NCBI GenBank assembly: GCA_946800325.1
Contig: OX326961.1
Span: 46,339,415 to 46,403,414, forward strand
Origin: Luzula sylvatica
Lineage: Eukaryota > Streptophyta > Magnoliopsida > Poales > Juncaceae
Reading direction: 5' to 3'
Length of the DNA stretch: 64,000 nt
Numbering within the stretch: position 1 is the stretch's first letter; the number at the start of each line of letters is the position of its first letter. The position numbers and the translations under genes were made by a program. The notes beneath the pieces were generated by a model. That model saw nothing but the letters and a program-made list of their open reading frames with translations. It was not told where the DNA came from and searched no databases. Below, one piece after another: positions 46,801 to 62,039 of the stretch.

Positions 46801-48939
46801 GATAAATCGTTAAGTCGGTGACCTACCGACTTGATCCGTTCAACATATTTTACAATATTACATTTTGGGTCGAACAATTATTGCCAAACAAATGTTTTAC
46901 AGGTTAAAAAACAATAAAAAAAATGGATTGATCGATTTTCTCCAACTATGTGATGAGATGACACTTGTTAGTCAATGAGTACAAAAACCTGCAGTGAGAA
47001 CAAATCTCGACTTATACCATTAGAGAAGCTTTTATATGTCCAAATTTGATACATTTTGAAATTTAAGAGGGTAAATACAACGTTATTGTTATAGAGGTAG
47101 AGGTAGAGGGATAAATTTGATATTTTGAGTTTTCAGAAGGATGAACATAGGAGGGTTTATTGATTACCGATTATACAGGGTTAGTTACTTTTATAAATTC
47201 AGAAAGAATCACAAAATCTACAAAAAATATAACTTGCGTTTCAAATTACTGAACACTAATTCAGTCTTATTGGCCTTCATAGTAGTTTCAATCAATTTAT
47301 AATTCCACCTTCCAAAGGTTTGTTATCAAATCATACATTGCTAAGATTCTTCATTTTATATTTGGTATTGTTTCTCTGCTATTTACCTGTTTGACTCGTT
47401 TCGAAAACCTGACCTATTTTAGTTTCTATTTCTGTACCACTGAATTTTTTTTGCTTCGAACCTCTCAAAATTCGAAACTGGTACGATTCAATTTAATTTT
47501 GCACCAAAAAGTAAGCATCGAAAGTCTAATTTAAGGATAATTTACATGTATAACCCCGTGAAAGTTTAAAAACCAATCAAATAAAAAGTATATTTATCAA
47601 AACCTAAACAAACTAGCAATCTATTTTCCGGTAAACAAATGAGTACAAAATTCCAAAATAATATCCTCCTAATAATCCTCGCCTAACATAAAAGTATTGT
47701 GGCAACGAGTTTCAATTATTGGCACTTGCAACTGAGTACGGGTTGACCCGTCTCAGTAAAAATATCAAAAAAAAAAAAAAACTATTGGCTCTTGGCAGAA
47801 CTGGTACTGGTATTCAGAGGTGGGTGGTGCCGGTATCGGTACAACCTGGCATGCAGGTACAAGTGGTTAGATAATGGTACCATCAAGAATTGTAAAAAAT
47901 ACATGTTCCTTCATTTTCATTTTCTGTTTTATGCAAAACGAAAGAGCTTCTTTGCAATTTGGCATAATCCAGGACTTTCTATGAATTTCCGGCTGTTAAA
48001 AAGCAAAAACAAAATTAAGCAAAATAAACTAAAGGAAACAGAAAATTGAGAAAATAAGGATCATGATGGTTTCGAAAATCCAGCCATCCTCACTAGCTTT
48101 ACACAAAGTGCTCTCCCTTCATACCATTTGAGTTAAAGATCCATTTTAGTAATTCACCTCAAATTTGAACCATAAACTTTTCTTATATGCAAGACATAAA
48201 ATTACTCGACAATCCTTAAACTCATACAAGTCATCTGCAATTAAAAAAAAAAATCAACTGAAATATTGTGAAAATGTTAAACAAATTGAACAAAAAATAA
48301 TAAAAAATCAACTGAAAAATCGATCAAAGCAAGAGCCAACTATAATCATTTTTCTCCAGCACCAACATCTATTAAGCAATCCGAACATAACTTCCTAAAG
48401 ATTTCTCCAACATGAGAACCACATCAAATAAGTGATTTTCAAAAATCATCTATTGCTAAAGCAACTATATATTGTCATCTCAGATTTTGAAAAATAAAAA
48501 TGTAATGTCTTGCTAAAGCACCTATATATGACATCGCAAAATATGAAAAAAAATAAATATCTATTATTTTGTCTCCTCTCAATGGCACCACAAAAATAAA
48601 CAGAAAGTATATCAACTCAAATTGAAAATAATATTTGAAACATATGCACATAAATGTTCATACTGAATACCCGAAGCAACAAAGTATCTGCAAGAATGGG
48701 TAATTATATGAAATGATTGTAACTTATCTAGATTATATAAATGATAAAAAGGAATTCCATGGAAGAATAGATAACATAAACACGTATCGCATTGAATATT
48801 CAGGTATAAAAATTTAATATCTTTATGATGCTTACAAGGAAAATTAGACAGTGGTTGCATGAATATTGTAGTTAATGGTAATTTAAATTGTATAAAATGA
48901 AGATATTAGTAATTAGAAAGGATTAAAAAGACAACACAA

Positions 48940-49555
48940 AAGGGGGAGAACCCGGGTTGTTAACAAAATCCCCATGCGAACTCCCCCAAACACCAAAAAA
49001 TTTGGATACTGCTAAATCAACAATAATCATATTAACTTCAGCCAACATTTTATCAGTAGTAGTAAAAGATTGTATATTAAGCTAATTATTTGGAGGGGAG
49101 ATATTATCGTCATATAAAAGGCAATTAAATACAGAACTATTAAATATGCAAAGGATTAGACAATTGAAGGCTTTGGTAATTGGATAGTAAGATTTGAAGT
49201 ATTAACATGCTGGGGAACATTAGCAATTGAATATGCAAGATTATTTGGAAAAGATTTAAATGAAGATTAGGAAATCGAATATGCAATTTGTCCGAGCAAA
49301 GATAAGGGCTTCAGTGATTTAAATTTTAAATAGCATAAGTATTTTTTTTAGTGATTAGGTATTATGCTTCTAGCAAACCCGTACCTCAAATTGCAGTTTG
49401 TAATTGTGTTCGGATTGACTTCTTCTATCAAGAATGTATATCGATTAATCGAGTAGCTAGCAAGGGATCTGAAAAAAGAAAACAAAAAGAGGGGCACACA
49501 CAAGGGAGGAGAACCTGGGGCAAATAACAAAATCCCCATGCGAACTCCCCCAAAA
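48940..49555 (-). other. Two conserved GC-rich boxes in copy 2
   Basis: Boxes at 48940-48990 and 49501-49555 are identical in the 27-bp core to the two in copy 1, although the surrounding DNA differs by scattered substitutions. Confidence 0.35.
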
Positions 49556-50162
49556 CACGGAAAACATTTTATTATTGTTCGGTGACCTGCCATGCTAGCG
49601 CACCCAACATGGCAAAGGTCGTGTCTTACATGAGACCCATACACGAAACAGACCTACAGTTATAAGTATAACATCGTACAAGTATAAACTTACCACACTT
49701 CCTGGACCGAATCAATTCACCATCACAAAACCTAACCAACAATTTGACAGACAAATAGAGCTAGATTTCAGCTAGAAACATCCTCTTCGCACAGATCTTA
49801 GCAGATGCATTCGATCTCATGTTATCAGTTCGAACTGAGTGTCGATCTTGAATCATCTTGCAAGGTCAGATGGAATCGGATCAACTAACCAATTGAGCAC
49901 TTCAATCGAAATCAGTTCAAGAAATCTGAAAAGAAATATTAAGAAAAAAAGAGCAATTGCAAAGAAACAAGAATATAAGAAAGATAGATTCGATTGAACT
50001 GGCAGAAGTATTTAGCACAAATTCGAAGATGAATCAGAATTGAGCAATAGGAGAAACTTACCAGATTCACTGATTTAGATCGAAGACTCGAAACTTACTT
50101 GATGGAGGAGGAATGAAGAACTTGATAGGAGAAACAAGAAACAAACAGGGGAAGGGAGGACG

Positions 50163-50285
50163 ATTATATAGGAGAGAGCAAGGAAGGATGGACGGTAGAT
50201 CTGAATCGGATCCAAATGAAAGCACAAGATTTCGGAACAACTGTTCCCCTTCCAATTTGTGTACGGTCATGGGCTTCTTGGCCCA
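50163..50285 (-). promoter_or_regulatory. TATA box and site II motifs of unknown transcription unit, copy 2
   Basis: Minus strand TATA box at 50163-50170. About 100 bp further upstream, outside the duplicated segment, are tgggct (50269-50274) and ggccca (50280-50285). The copy 1 unit has no such elements upstream. Confidence 0.4.
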
Positions 50286-50947
50286 TATATTGGTTTTTCC
50301 TACTACTTTCAAGTTTTTAAGCCATATTTTTAAATTAGATTTTGATGGGCTTTTTATGTATGTACATTCTTGCAAGTTACAGAACCGTCATGACAAAAAA
50401 TAGAATTATACAATTTTTTAATAACCTAATCAAAATAAAATTTCTTTAATTTTGGATTTTCAATGCATATTGAATGGTGCAAAATTAAAACTGCAATGTG
50501 TAATAACAATTGTATTAGTTCCAATTTTTCGGTGGTTCGAAGAAAAATTCGGTACTTACATAGACACTAGAACACGTCATATTGTCAAAACGGATCAAAT
50601 ATATAAGAACTAGAAAATCGATACATGGTGGTTTTGAGATAAACGACGTTTGGCGAGTCGAGCCACGAAGGCTCCCAATAAGTTGCTTTTGCAAGTGACT
50701 TCCGAGTCAGGCGTGTAGATTGTGTAGATTATAAGAAATTTTGGTGAATACTTTGTGCAAGAAGTTTTACTAGAGATGATGGGTGAAAAAAAAAAAAAAA
50801 GCCTTAGAACATGTCGATTTAGAATAGGAAAAAGATGGTTGCATTTTTTATTTATTAAGCAAAATAAAATAGATTCATATGTTCCACATCTATTATTTGA
50901 TTAATTAAACATATTTTACAATCGCATTTAGAATATAACCCTATTTG
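50286..50947. other. Intergenic, nothing recognised
   Basis: No gene or clear repeat. Confidence 0.45.
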
Positions 50948-51020
50948 TGGAGGTGCGGGGAATCGAACCCCGTGCCTCTCGCATGCGAAGCGAGCGCTCT
51001 ACCATATGAGCTACACCCCC
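50948..51020 (-). tRNA. tRNA-Ala (anticodon CGC)
   Basis: 73 nt on the minus strand. Acceptor GGGGGTG pairs with CACCTCC, discriminator A; D-arm TAGCTCATATGGTAGAGC; anticodon arm CTCGC-TTCGCAT-GCGAG reads CGC (Ala GCG); T-arm CGGGGTTCGATTCCCCG. No intron. T run downstream is short and interrupted. Intact by eye. Confidence 0.95.
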
Positions 51021-52352
51021 TTTTGGTTGCATGAAATACTAAATCGAAAGATTATTTGTATCATTGTCGTTTCTTTTATTTATTTTTGTTAGGAAACATA
51101 TAAAACCATGAGGAAATAATTAGCTCTATTTCAAAAAAGAAAAATAAATAAATAACATATTTTTCTTTAAATGATAAAAACGTCTTTTCTTTTCTATGTG
51201 AGTCAGTAGGTTACATAATGCCCCCACCCGCCCACAACTCAACCCGGGCCGATCCGTTTTTTGTGAATTTGGATGTTGTTGGGTTGGGCCCGTATTGTCA
51301 ATTGAATAATTCGAAAATATGAATTGATTTACAGGTTTGCGATTACAAATTCATCATAACCGGACTCGGGCCATACAACTTCAAATTTTCAATTATTCAT
51401 GATTGTCCCTTCCCCAAACTCTGAAATGAGTGATTTGGGAGTCATAAAGACTTAAGTAGACTTAATAAGATGACCATTGCCCCCAAATTAGGCGCTAATT
51501 GGTGACGAAGTTTGATTTACTTGGACTAATTAGGCTACTTTGTTATGTTAATTACCACCATTCTGTTTGGGACTTCTCATAATATTATGTTACCATTCGT
51601 TTGAATATGGTTTAGTTGGTATTAATTTTTATCATTGTGATAATGAGCATCACTTTTAATAATTTTTTTTTAAATGAGCATCAGTACATTAAGTCCCTTA
51701 ATTAACCCTTGCTTTCTGCTATGTCGCCTCCGCTTCGCTCGTTCCAATATTGACATACCCCACCTCAACTGTGGGTTGCTTATTCGAAATTCATTATCCC
51801 CTTCTAAAGCTCAATTTGTATATTTTTATGACTCAGGAAGAACTCATGAGCAAGTTCCACCTAAAATTTCTCTTTTTTGCTTTTTCTAATTTCAGAATTC
51901 ACGAAACTTATCGACACAAATCATGAAAGCTTGGAGTCGGGGTTAATTGGAATTTGGTTTAGTTCACGAAGGACAGGCCATTTTGAACTAGTACTGACCC
52001 GTGCCAGTTGAAACCTGTACTGACCCGTACCAGTGGAAACTTAACTAGCAAGTTTTAGGACATCCATAAATAACCCTACACTTTCATAAATCTCATGCCT
52101 TAATAAAAAATTTGATGAAGAGTTCAGATATTTTGTTCAATTTCGTGTCCCGATTTTTTTCTATTGATCCATTCTCTCGAGATAAATACATCAAATTAGT
52201 GCGATATTATCATGATAAGTTCACAATTCCTTTAACAATAAAACAATATATCTTATATCACCTTGACAAGGCATAGGAGGAAATCATCTACCTATATACA
52301 TAATACACTCAATAAAATCATGAGAGTCTAAAACTAAAATATAAACAGAAAA
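51021..52352. other. Intergenic between tRNA genes
   Basis: A direct repeat of gtactgacccgt(a/g)ccagt occurs twice around 51990-52035. Nothing else recognised. Confidence 0.5.
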
Positions 52353-52424
52353 TGCATCTGCCGGGAGTCGAACCCGGGTCTATTGCTTGGAAGGCAATTA
52401 TCCTAACCGTTGGACTACAGATGC
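52353..52424 (-). tRNA. tRNA-Gly (anticodon TCC), copy 1
   Basis: 72 nt. Acceptor GCATCTG/CAGATGC perfectly paired; anticodon arm ATTGC-CTTCCAA-GCAAT reads TCC; T-arm CCGGGTTCGACTCCCGG intact. Acceptor position 3-70 is A-T where copy 3 has G-C. Looks functional. Confidence 0.93.
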
Positions 52425-52502
52425 TTTGTGTTTTTATAAATTTATTAATCATATCTGGACTCATATTTTATGCACAAACAAGAAATGTAAAAATTTCGTC
52501 AA

Positions 52503-52574
52503 TGCGTCTGCCAGGAGTCGAACCGGGGGCTATTGCTTGGAAGGCAATTATCCTAACCGTTGGACTACAGATGC
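52503..52574 (-). tRNA. tRNA-Gly (TCC), copy 2, probably decaying
   Basis: Same anticodon arm, but the acceptor has an A-C mismatch at the third pair (GCATCTG against CAGACGC). The T-stem is altered (CCCGG against CCTGG), leaving a C-T mismatch. Probably a poor substrate or pseudogene. Confidence 0.85.
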
Positions 52575-52652
52575 TTTGTATTTTTATAAATTTATTAATC
52601 ATATCCGGACTTATATTTTATGCAAAAACAAGAAATGTAAAAATTTCGTCAA

Positions 52653-52724
52653 TGCGTCTGCCGGGAGTCGAACCCGGGTCTATTGCTTGGAAGGCAATTA
52701 TCCTAACCGTTGGACTACAAACGC
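52653..52724 (-). tRNA. tRNA-Gly (TCC), copy 3
   Basis: Acceptor GCGTTTG/CAGACGC pairs fully with one G-T wobble; anticodon TCC; T-arm intact. The three copies start exactly 150 bp apart, and the spacers between them are near-identical (tttttataaatttattaatc). Confidence 0.93.
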
Positions 52725-52915
52725 CTTGGTTGTTCTTTTTAATATATTTAGATATATAACTATATATATAAGTTACCGTCCTCACATTGTAGCAATATAA
52801 AATCGAACCGTAATTCGGTGACGTTCTGGAATCTAGGGTTTCATTACCGCTCGCTCCCAACAAATACCCCAATCCCACGAAATCGGCCATTAAAGCCTTC
52901 GTGCGTTAAACTCTT
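52725..52915 (+). promoter_or_regulatory. Short promoter of the DEAH helicase gene
   Basis: Only 191 bp separate the 5' end of the last tRNA-Gly from the helicase ATG. Contains ctagggtttc (a telo-box in inverse orientation) near 52831. The tRNA and helicase are divergently transcribed from this gap. Confidence 0.55.
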
Positions 52916-55786
<2,871 letters not shown>

Positions 55787-56172
55787 GCTATTTATTTTTA
55801 TTTATTTCTAATGTTCGTGTGTTCCATCCAAATTATAAGATTTTGAAAGCTATTGATTGGATTTGTGTTTCTGTGTTGTAATGTCGTAGAATTTTTATTT
55901 AAGAAATACAAGCATGTTATTTGTTGTGCTAATATTTTATTTTTTTGAGTTAATGAAACAAATTTGATGAAATAACAAAGCAGATATAACTACAACTGTA
56001 CTATTTTATTTCAGTTCAGGTAGTACTAATTCTGAATAGCAAAATACGATTTCAAAATTCTAATACAAAGAAGATGACAAATAACAAAATAACAAAAAAC
56101 TTATACCTCTTTTACCCTTTATGCCAAAATTGAAAGAAATTCAATAATACGACTAATAGTTTTATGATCTAT
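55787..56172. other. Convergent 3' UTRs of DHX15 and RWA
   Basis: 386 bp between two stop codons; AT-rich with several aataaa-like signals on both strands. No further gene. Confidence 0.6.
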
Positions 56173-59149
56173 TCACCTTGAAGCTACCATTGCTGGAACA
56201 CTGACTAGCACTAAAGATAAAGTGTAGATAGCAACCGACACAGCAATGGCTATTATCACATTATTAGAGAGACGTTTATTATCTCTGGTCGGCACGAACG
56301 CGATCTTTAGCGTGTTCGTCAACTCAAACAATCTGTATGATATCTACACACACAAGTCGAAACAAGAATTCTCGTCAGTACTTTTTTATTTATAGGAAAC
56401 TTATATTCAATAATTTGAATGAAATGTTTGAGAGTTACCGCAACATATATGGCGGTGGTGAGCATGAAATTGAGCATTGGGTAATCTGGGATGAGTAAGA
56501 GCAACCACTTGGGCTGGCCATTTGGCACATCAGACCTGAAAAACGTGTCGAACAGAACAAATAATATGTAATGATATTAGGGATGAAGTGAAAATTGCAT
56601 AATTGCATAATAGTAATACCTGAGCCAGATGTGGATCTGAGATATGTATGTTTCAAGCGTAATTTTTCCAAGCCAACTAATGAAAATAATAAGTTAAGAA
56701 GTTTAGTTGAAATATAATTTATAATATTATGTTAAATTGTGTGAACTTACGCTAAGAGGGTGAGAGAGCAGTTCCTGAATTGTTGTGTGAAATTTCTCAA
56801 GCAGATATATACCCTTCATTATATTCAAAACAAATGAATATTAAACCCTAAATTTTATCATTCGATATATATATGTACAATAAAAGCGAATAACAAAGCT
56901 TACGTGATTGGGATCCATGATGTGTATGGATGGTATTTGTTGTAAGTAATTTTATCAAGCTTATAAATATACTCGTACCATAAGTACCCAACCTGAAATA
57001 ATCACATCACAAAACTTGTATAAACATTATATAAAATTATAAATCTCAATAATCCAAAGAATAATTATAAAAATAAAATATTACCACTATGGAAACAGTC
57101 ACAACAAAGGTTTTGATGGAGACTCTAATTTTCATTTCAGATTCTTCAAGTTTCTCCATCCACCTCTCAACCTATATAATCAATTCAATCATAACTTCAA
57201 TTTTCTTGATTTATTAATTCAAGTATATTTAGTTAGTTAGCACTCACAGTGGGATGGTAATAAGCATAAATCATTCCAATAATCCAAATATATCTATCGA
57301 GTCCAGATCTGAATCGCCACTCGTGCAAAAGAGGCAAATCCGCTTTTGCTGGATCCGCATCTTTAAACCCTACAAAAAAAACAAATAACACAGAGGGTAA
57401 ATATGCATATATCCAACAAGTAAAAATAGCAAAAAAGATACTAACCTACGAGAAAAGTGAGTGGGGCCCAGAGGATTTCGAAAACATGGGGAACCTCCCA
57501 AATGAGAATCACGACAAAAAAACACGCAACTATCTTCATGGCAATGACAGATCCAACCTCGTTGTATTTATTGAATAGACCAAGTGCACCGTAGACCATG
57601 AGAGTGAACAAGGTGTGCATTGGGCAAATATAATACAACATGTAATCGTTGCTCAGCACTATGCAGCAAAACGCCACAAAGAAGTTTAACCTCCACATCA
57701 TCTGTACGAGAAATAATTTCGTAAATTTCATGCTTTCAAGGGTATGGATGTAAATTTCGAAGTTTACCTGAGCGAATCTGGCGAGGCTGAAATCTTTACG
57801 AACGTAATAATAGGAGAAGTTACCGAAACCGGTCATCCATACATATGCGGCTATAAATACCCGTATAGCATTGTATATCTCCTTTGCGTTGAAATAATGG
57901 TACATCAAAAACAACACCTAAAATTATACAAAAATAATATGATTTTAGAAAGGTAAAAATTTGGTATTTTTTATTATTTTAATGTGACCTGCATCCAGCC
58001 CTTCCATTCTTCGGTTTGATGCCTGTTTAGATACAGAATTGACCTGTCATTGTGCACTTTGAATGAAGTCATGGCTGATACGATTATTAGAAGGAAATAG
58101 AGGAACAGGAATAGATCCCTATTATAGTCCTGTTCATAAAAAATATAAAAAAAATCATGGATATATTATTACTTATAATTATCAAATAAATGTAGAAATT
58201 ACAGAATAATTTCTACTAATTAAACTGATTAGGGTTTGTGTGGTTGGTTACCTTTAAGGATTCTCCAAGCAGATTTGTTCTATCGCATATGTAAAAGTAA
58301 AGCAAGAAACCTCCAAATTCAGATCTGAAAAATAACAATTCGAATTAGTAAAAATAATATTGAAAAACAATTAAGGCGATTAAATGAATACACTTTTTTG
58401 ACTTACATTGCTCGTAATGTGAGTCGATTCTCTAGCAAATATGCCTCTTCCATCCATAGAAATCTGAAAAAATTCAGAAGTACTATTCTAATTTCTCATT
58501 CTAAAGCAAAGAAAGAAAGTTTAATAGTAATAAGTTAACAGACCTGAGAAGTGGTGAGAAGATTCTAGAAGAATTAACAGTGGTTTTGATAGATGGAGAT
58601 TGGTGACCTTCTTCTAACAAAGAAGAGCCTTCATCTTCTTTATCTGAAGGTTTATCCAAAATAGCCAAATGTACATCTGAATGCCTGCTGAAAGGAGAAA
58701 TTAAATATCTCATTTTGTGCTTGAACTGTAATATCAAATCAGTGGAAATAAACGAAGAAGAAGAAAACTACTCACACTTTTGGAGGAACTGAATTGTTCG
58801 TGTAGTGTAGCCACTCGGAGTATATCCATGCTACAATGACTGGTATAAACCCTAGCAAAGCTGAAGCCTGTGATAAAAATTCATTTGAAAATTAGTACTG
58901 TAACAACAAAACAATTCGTTTGAAAATTAGTAATATACACATAAATTCATAAGAAATTTCTGATCGATTATTGGTATAACTACAGATCAATTGATCGATG
59001 AATAGAGAAAAGCAAATAAAATGGATATAAATTATTCAAATCTAATCGGATCAAAGAGTACAATACGACATCAGTTAAATCTTCAATCTGTACAAGTAAA
59101 TCGAAAAAATTCTCACCTGGCCAGGAGTGATTGCCCTGGGGATCACCAT
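56173..59149 (-). CDS. RWA: REDUCED WALL ACETYLATION protein (Golgi polysaccharide O-acetylation)
   Basis: Fifteen minus-strand exons: 59149-59117, 58867-58776, 58684-58544, 58463-58407, 58324-58252, 58129-57989, 57917-57768, 57701-57446, 57369-57248, 57171-57085, 56992-56904, 56813-56751, 56676-56620, 56535-56439, 56343-56173; 542 residues (about 540 in Arabidopsis RWA2), all phases consistent. RWA proteins are multi-pass Cas1-type Golgi membrane proteins required for O-acetylation of xylan, pectin and xyloglucan, probably supplying acetyl groups. Diagnostic blocks: [120 protein letters not shown]. Exon 2 uses the donor gt/gtgagt, which restores KVHSD. Member 1-4 cannot be assigned. No lesion. 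Confidence 0.95.
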
Positions 59150-60500
59150 TGTTGAACTACGTAAACTAAAATCGAAGAGATCTGGAGTTCAAACCAGGTC
59201 AAACACCATGAGCATTACTCCGGACAACTACTAATTAGTAATTCTTGAACAAGATTGCGCGACAAAACCCTAAATTTTCGATCGAGAAAGAGAAATTCGC
59301 CTGAAAACAAGGAGAATTGAGGGAATTAGGCGCGTGTTTAGCTAGGATTTTGAAGTGGTTGGAGTAGAAGTGGAGGTGGGCGTCTCTGATGAGAAGTGAG
59401 AACTGAGTATAATGTGTTAATTAAGGGTACCCCATTTGTTACCCAGATTTAGGTTAATGTTTATATTTTATTTCTATAATTCAACTTAAAGGAAACGAAT
59501 AAATGACATTATATTTCTAATATCAATAGTAGAGATATTTTATGAAATATTATTGGAAGAAGCATATAAAGGTAGGTGAAAATATTGACATAGAAAGCGA
59601 GATCCATATGGACCCACATTCAGGGACACAAACTGGTAAATTAATATGAAAGAAGTGACTCTTTAACTGACGAAGTTTGGCAGATGGAGCGTGAGAATTG
59701 CTACGGAACTTTATTTTGTCGGTTGGATGCGTGCACAATGTGGGCTCTTTTATCAATGAGAGTTTGTTGACGCAAATACACGTTTAATGATTTTGGTCTG
59801 ACAATAAATTACGTCAAATTATGTTGACCTGTATTACTTAATCTATGATTATAAAATCATGATTCGAATCTTCCGGTTTTCTATAACCTGAGTTTGGAAT
59901 CTATATAATCCGGGTTTTAGAATCCCGGATTATATAATCCGATTCTGTTGACCTGAGTGAAAGCTCCAACCACAGAAAGCAATATCATTCCACTAATTAA
60001 CACTTCATAAACCAAAAGCCCCCACCTAAGAACAGGAGCTCACGAACAAATTTTAAAATTCAGTTAACTTGAATCGGATTGATTAATATGAGGATTGATT
60101 GACGAAAATTAAGAATGAAATTGATACGTACTTCAGTTATTTACAAAAAAAACTCCACGAGCAGAGTTTATTTTGGTGTCACCGTAAAACAAATTAGCAA
60201 AAATAGCTTTGAAGAAGTTTAAAATTGGATAAATAAAAATGATTCTTTTTGGGATTTTTCAGAAATTCCCTAATTTTTAGATTACTTCGAAAATCCCCTA
60301 TAAATTGAGTTGAATTTTTCCAAAACTCCCTAATAGTGTTAATTTTAACTTTTCATCCAATTTTTTTTTGTTTTTTGACCAAAATACCCCTCACAATTTA
60401 TTATTATTATTGAATTTATTCTATAACCTAATAAATAAATAATATTATACAATATGATATTTAATAATATTATATTATGATATTTATTATATTATTCTAG

Positions 60501-60505
<5 letters not shown>
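59150..60505. other. RWA upstream region and intergenic DNA
   Basis: Promoter and leader of RWA on the minus strand, then AT-rich DNA. A perfect hairpin (13-bp arms tatataatccggg/cccggattatata, 9-nt loop) lies at 59902-59936. No gene. Confidence 0.5.

Positions 60506-60588
<83 letters not shown>
60506..60588. repeat. (TA)n microsatellite
   Basis: About 41 TA units, just left of the large foldback element. Confidence 0.95.
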
Positions 60589-60591
<3 letters not shown>

Positions 60592-60644
60592 CATGTAAAA
60601 ATTTGAAAAGAAAATATAAAATAGTATTTGTTTAATAAAATAAT

Positions 60645-62030
60645 GGAAAAAATCTGTTTTTGGTCCCTAACAAATACCGAAATGTTCAACTTGCCCCCTG
60701 ACTATTTTTTTTGGTCATTTTGCCTCCTAAACTTGCTATTTTTGTTCGGTTTGCCCCCTCCGTCCAATAACTCGTGCCCCTCCCAGTCAAATGGCTGTTA
60801 AATATGCTGACGTGGCATTATTTTATACTTATTTTATGTTGACGTGGCAAGTATTCAAATTCAAAAATCCCTTTCTTTACCGACGGGCCGTCGGTCGGTA
60901 ATCGTCGAGCCGTAGGTAATATTGTATGAGCCGTCGGTAATATTGTATTAGCCGTCGGTAAAGGTGAAACAGCGCCTATACACATCTGTTTGCTAGTCTC
61001 ACTATCAGCGACGGGCCATCGGTAATAGTCCCACTATCAGCTACCGCTCCGTCGCTGATAATCATATCTGTTGTATTTTTGTATTTTTCGTTATATTTCG
61101 TTTGATTTATATTATTATTATTTAATTAAAATAATTGATTGATAATATGTTATGTTGAATGTAGTTATGTTGGATATAATTTTGTTGATATATTTATTTT
61201 ATGTGTCCATTAATAATTGATTTTCATTCTTTATAAATAATTTTTTGTAAACGGACCAATTGAAATAAAATTGAATAAACTTATTTATAAAATTGAAATA
61301 AAATTGAATAAAATTGAAATAAAATTGATTTTTCATTCTTTATAAAATTGAATAATTATTTCAATTGGTCCATTTACACAAAATTATATATAAAGAATGA
61401 AAATCAATTATAAATAGACACATAAAATATTGGACATAACATATTAATGAAAATCAATTATTAATGGACACATAAAATAAATATATCAAAAAAATTATAT
61501 CCAACATAACTACATTCAACATAACATATTATCAATCAATTATTTTAATTAAATAATAATAATAAAAATCAAACGAAATATAACGAAAAATACAAAAATA
61601 CAACAGATATGATTATCAGCAACGGGCGGTAGCTGATAGTGGGACTATTACCGATGGCCTGTCGCTGATAGTGAAACTAGCAAACAGATGTGTATAGGCG
61701 TTGTTTCACCTTTACCGACGGCCCGTCGCTGTTTCACCTTTACCGACGGCTCATACAATATTACCTACGGCTCGACGATTACCGACGGCCCGTCGATAAA
61801 GAAAGGGATTGAATACTTGCCACGTCAACATAAAATAAGTATAAAATAATGCCACGTCAGCATATTTAACAGCCATTTAACTGGGGGGGGGGGGGGGGGC
61901 ACGAGTTATTTGACGGAGGGGGCAAACCGAACAAAAATAGCAAGTTTATGGGGCAAAATGACCAAAAAAATAGCCAAGGGGCAAGTTGAACATTTCGGTA
62001 TTTGTTAGGGACCAAAAACAGACTTTTTCC
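60645..62030. mobile_element. Foldback element, 1386 bp, perfect 9-bp target duplication
   Basis: The two halves are inverted copies of about 650 bp each. Termini ggaaaaaatctgtttttggt and ggaaaaagtctgtttttggt; taaaataat flanks exactly at 60636-60644 and 62031-62039. The arms carry clusters of taccgacgg/ccgtcggtaa and cgctgata motifs; the loop near 61.3 kb is ttgaaataaaa repeats. The right arm has 17 consecutive G (61883-61899) where the left has only about six C. No ORF. The 9-bp duplication suggests a Mutator-type origin. Confidence 0.9.
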
Positions 62031-62039
62031 TAAAATAAT

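Larger units (their letters stand above)
46314..50223. repeat. 3.9-kb tandem duplication, copy 2
   Basis: Partner of 42458-46313. It lacks the SINE but has a seven-unit minisatellite (46561-46800) and about 40 bp near 47898-47935 that copy 1 has lost. Sequence right of 50223 is single-copy, so copy 2 alone keeps the ancestral upstream DNA. Confidence 0.92.

Noticed and set aside
52352..52890. Open frames across 52352-52890 on both strands
   Set aside because: They read through the three tRNA-Gly genes and spacers; the repeated peptide reflects the 150-bp repeat.
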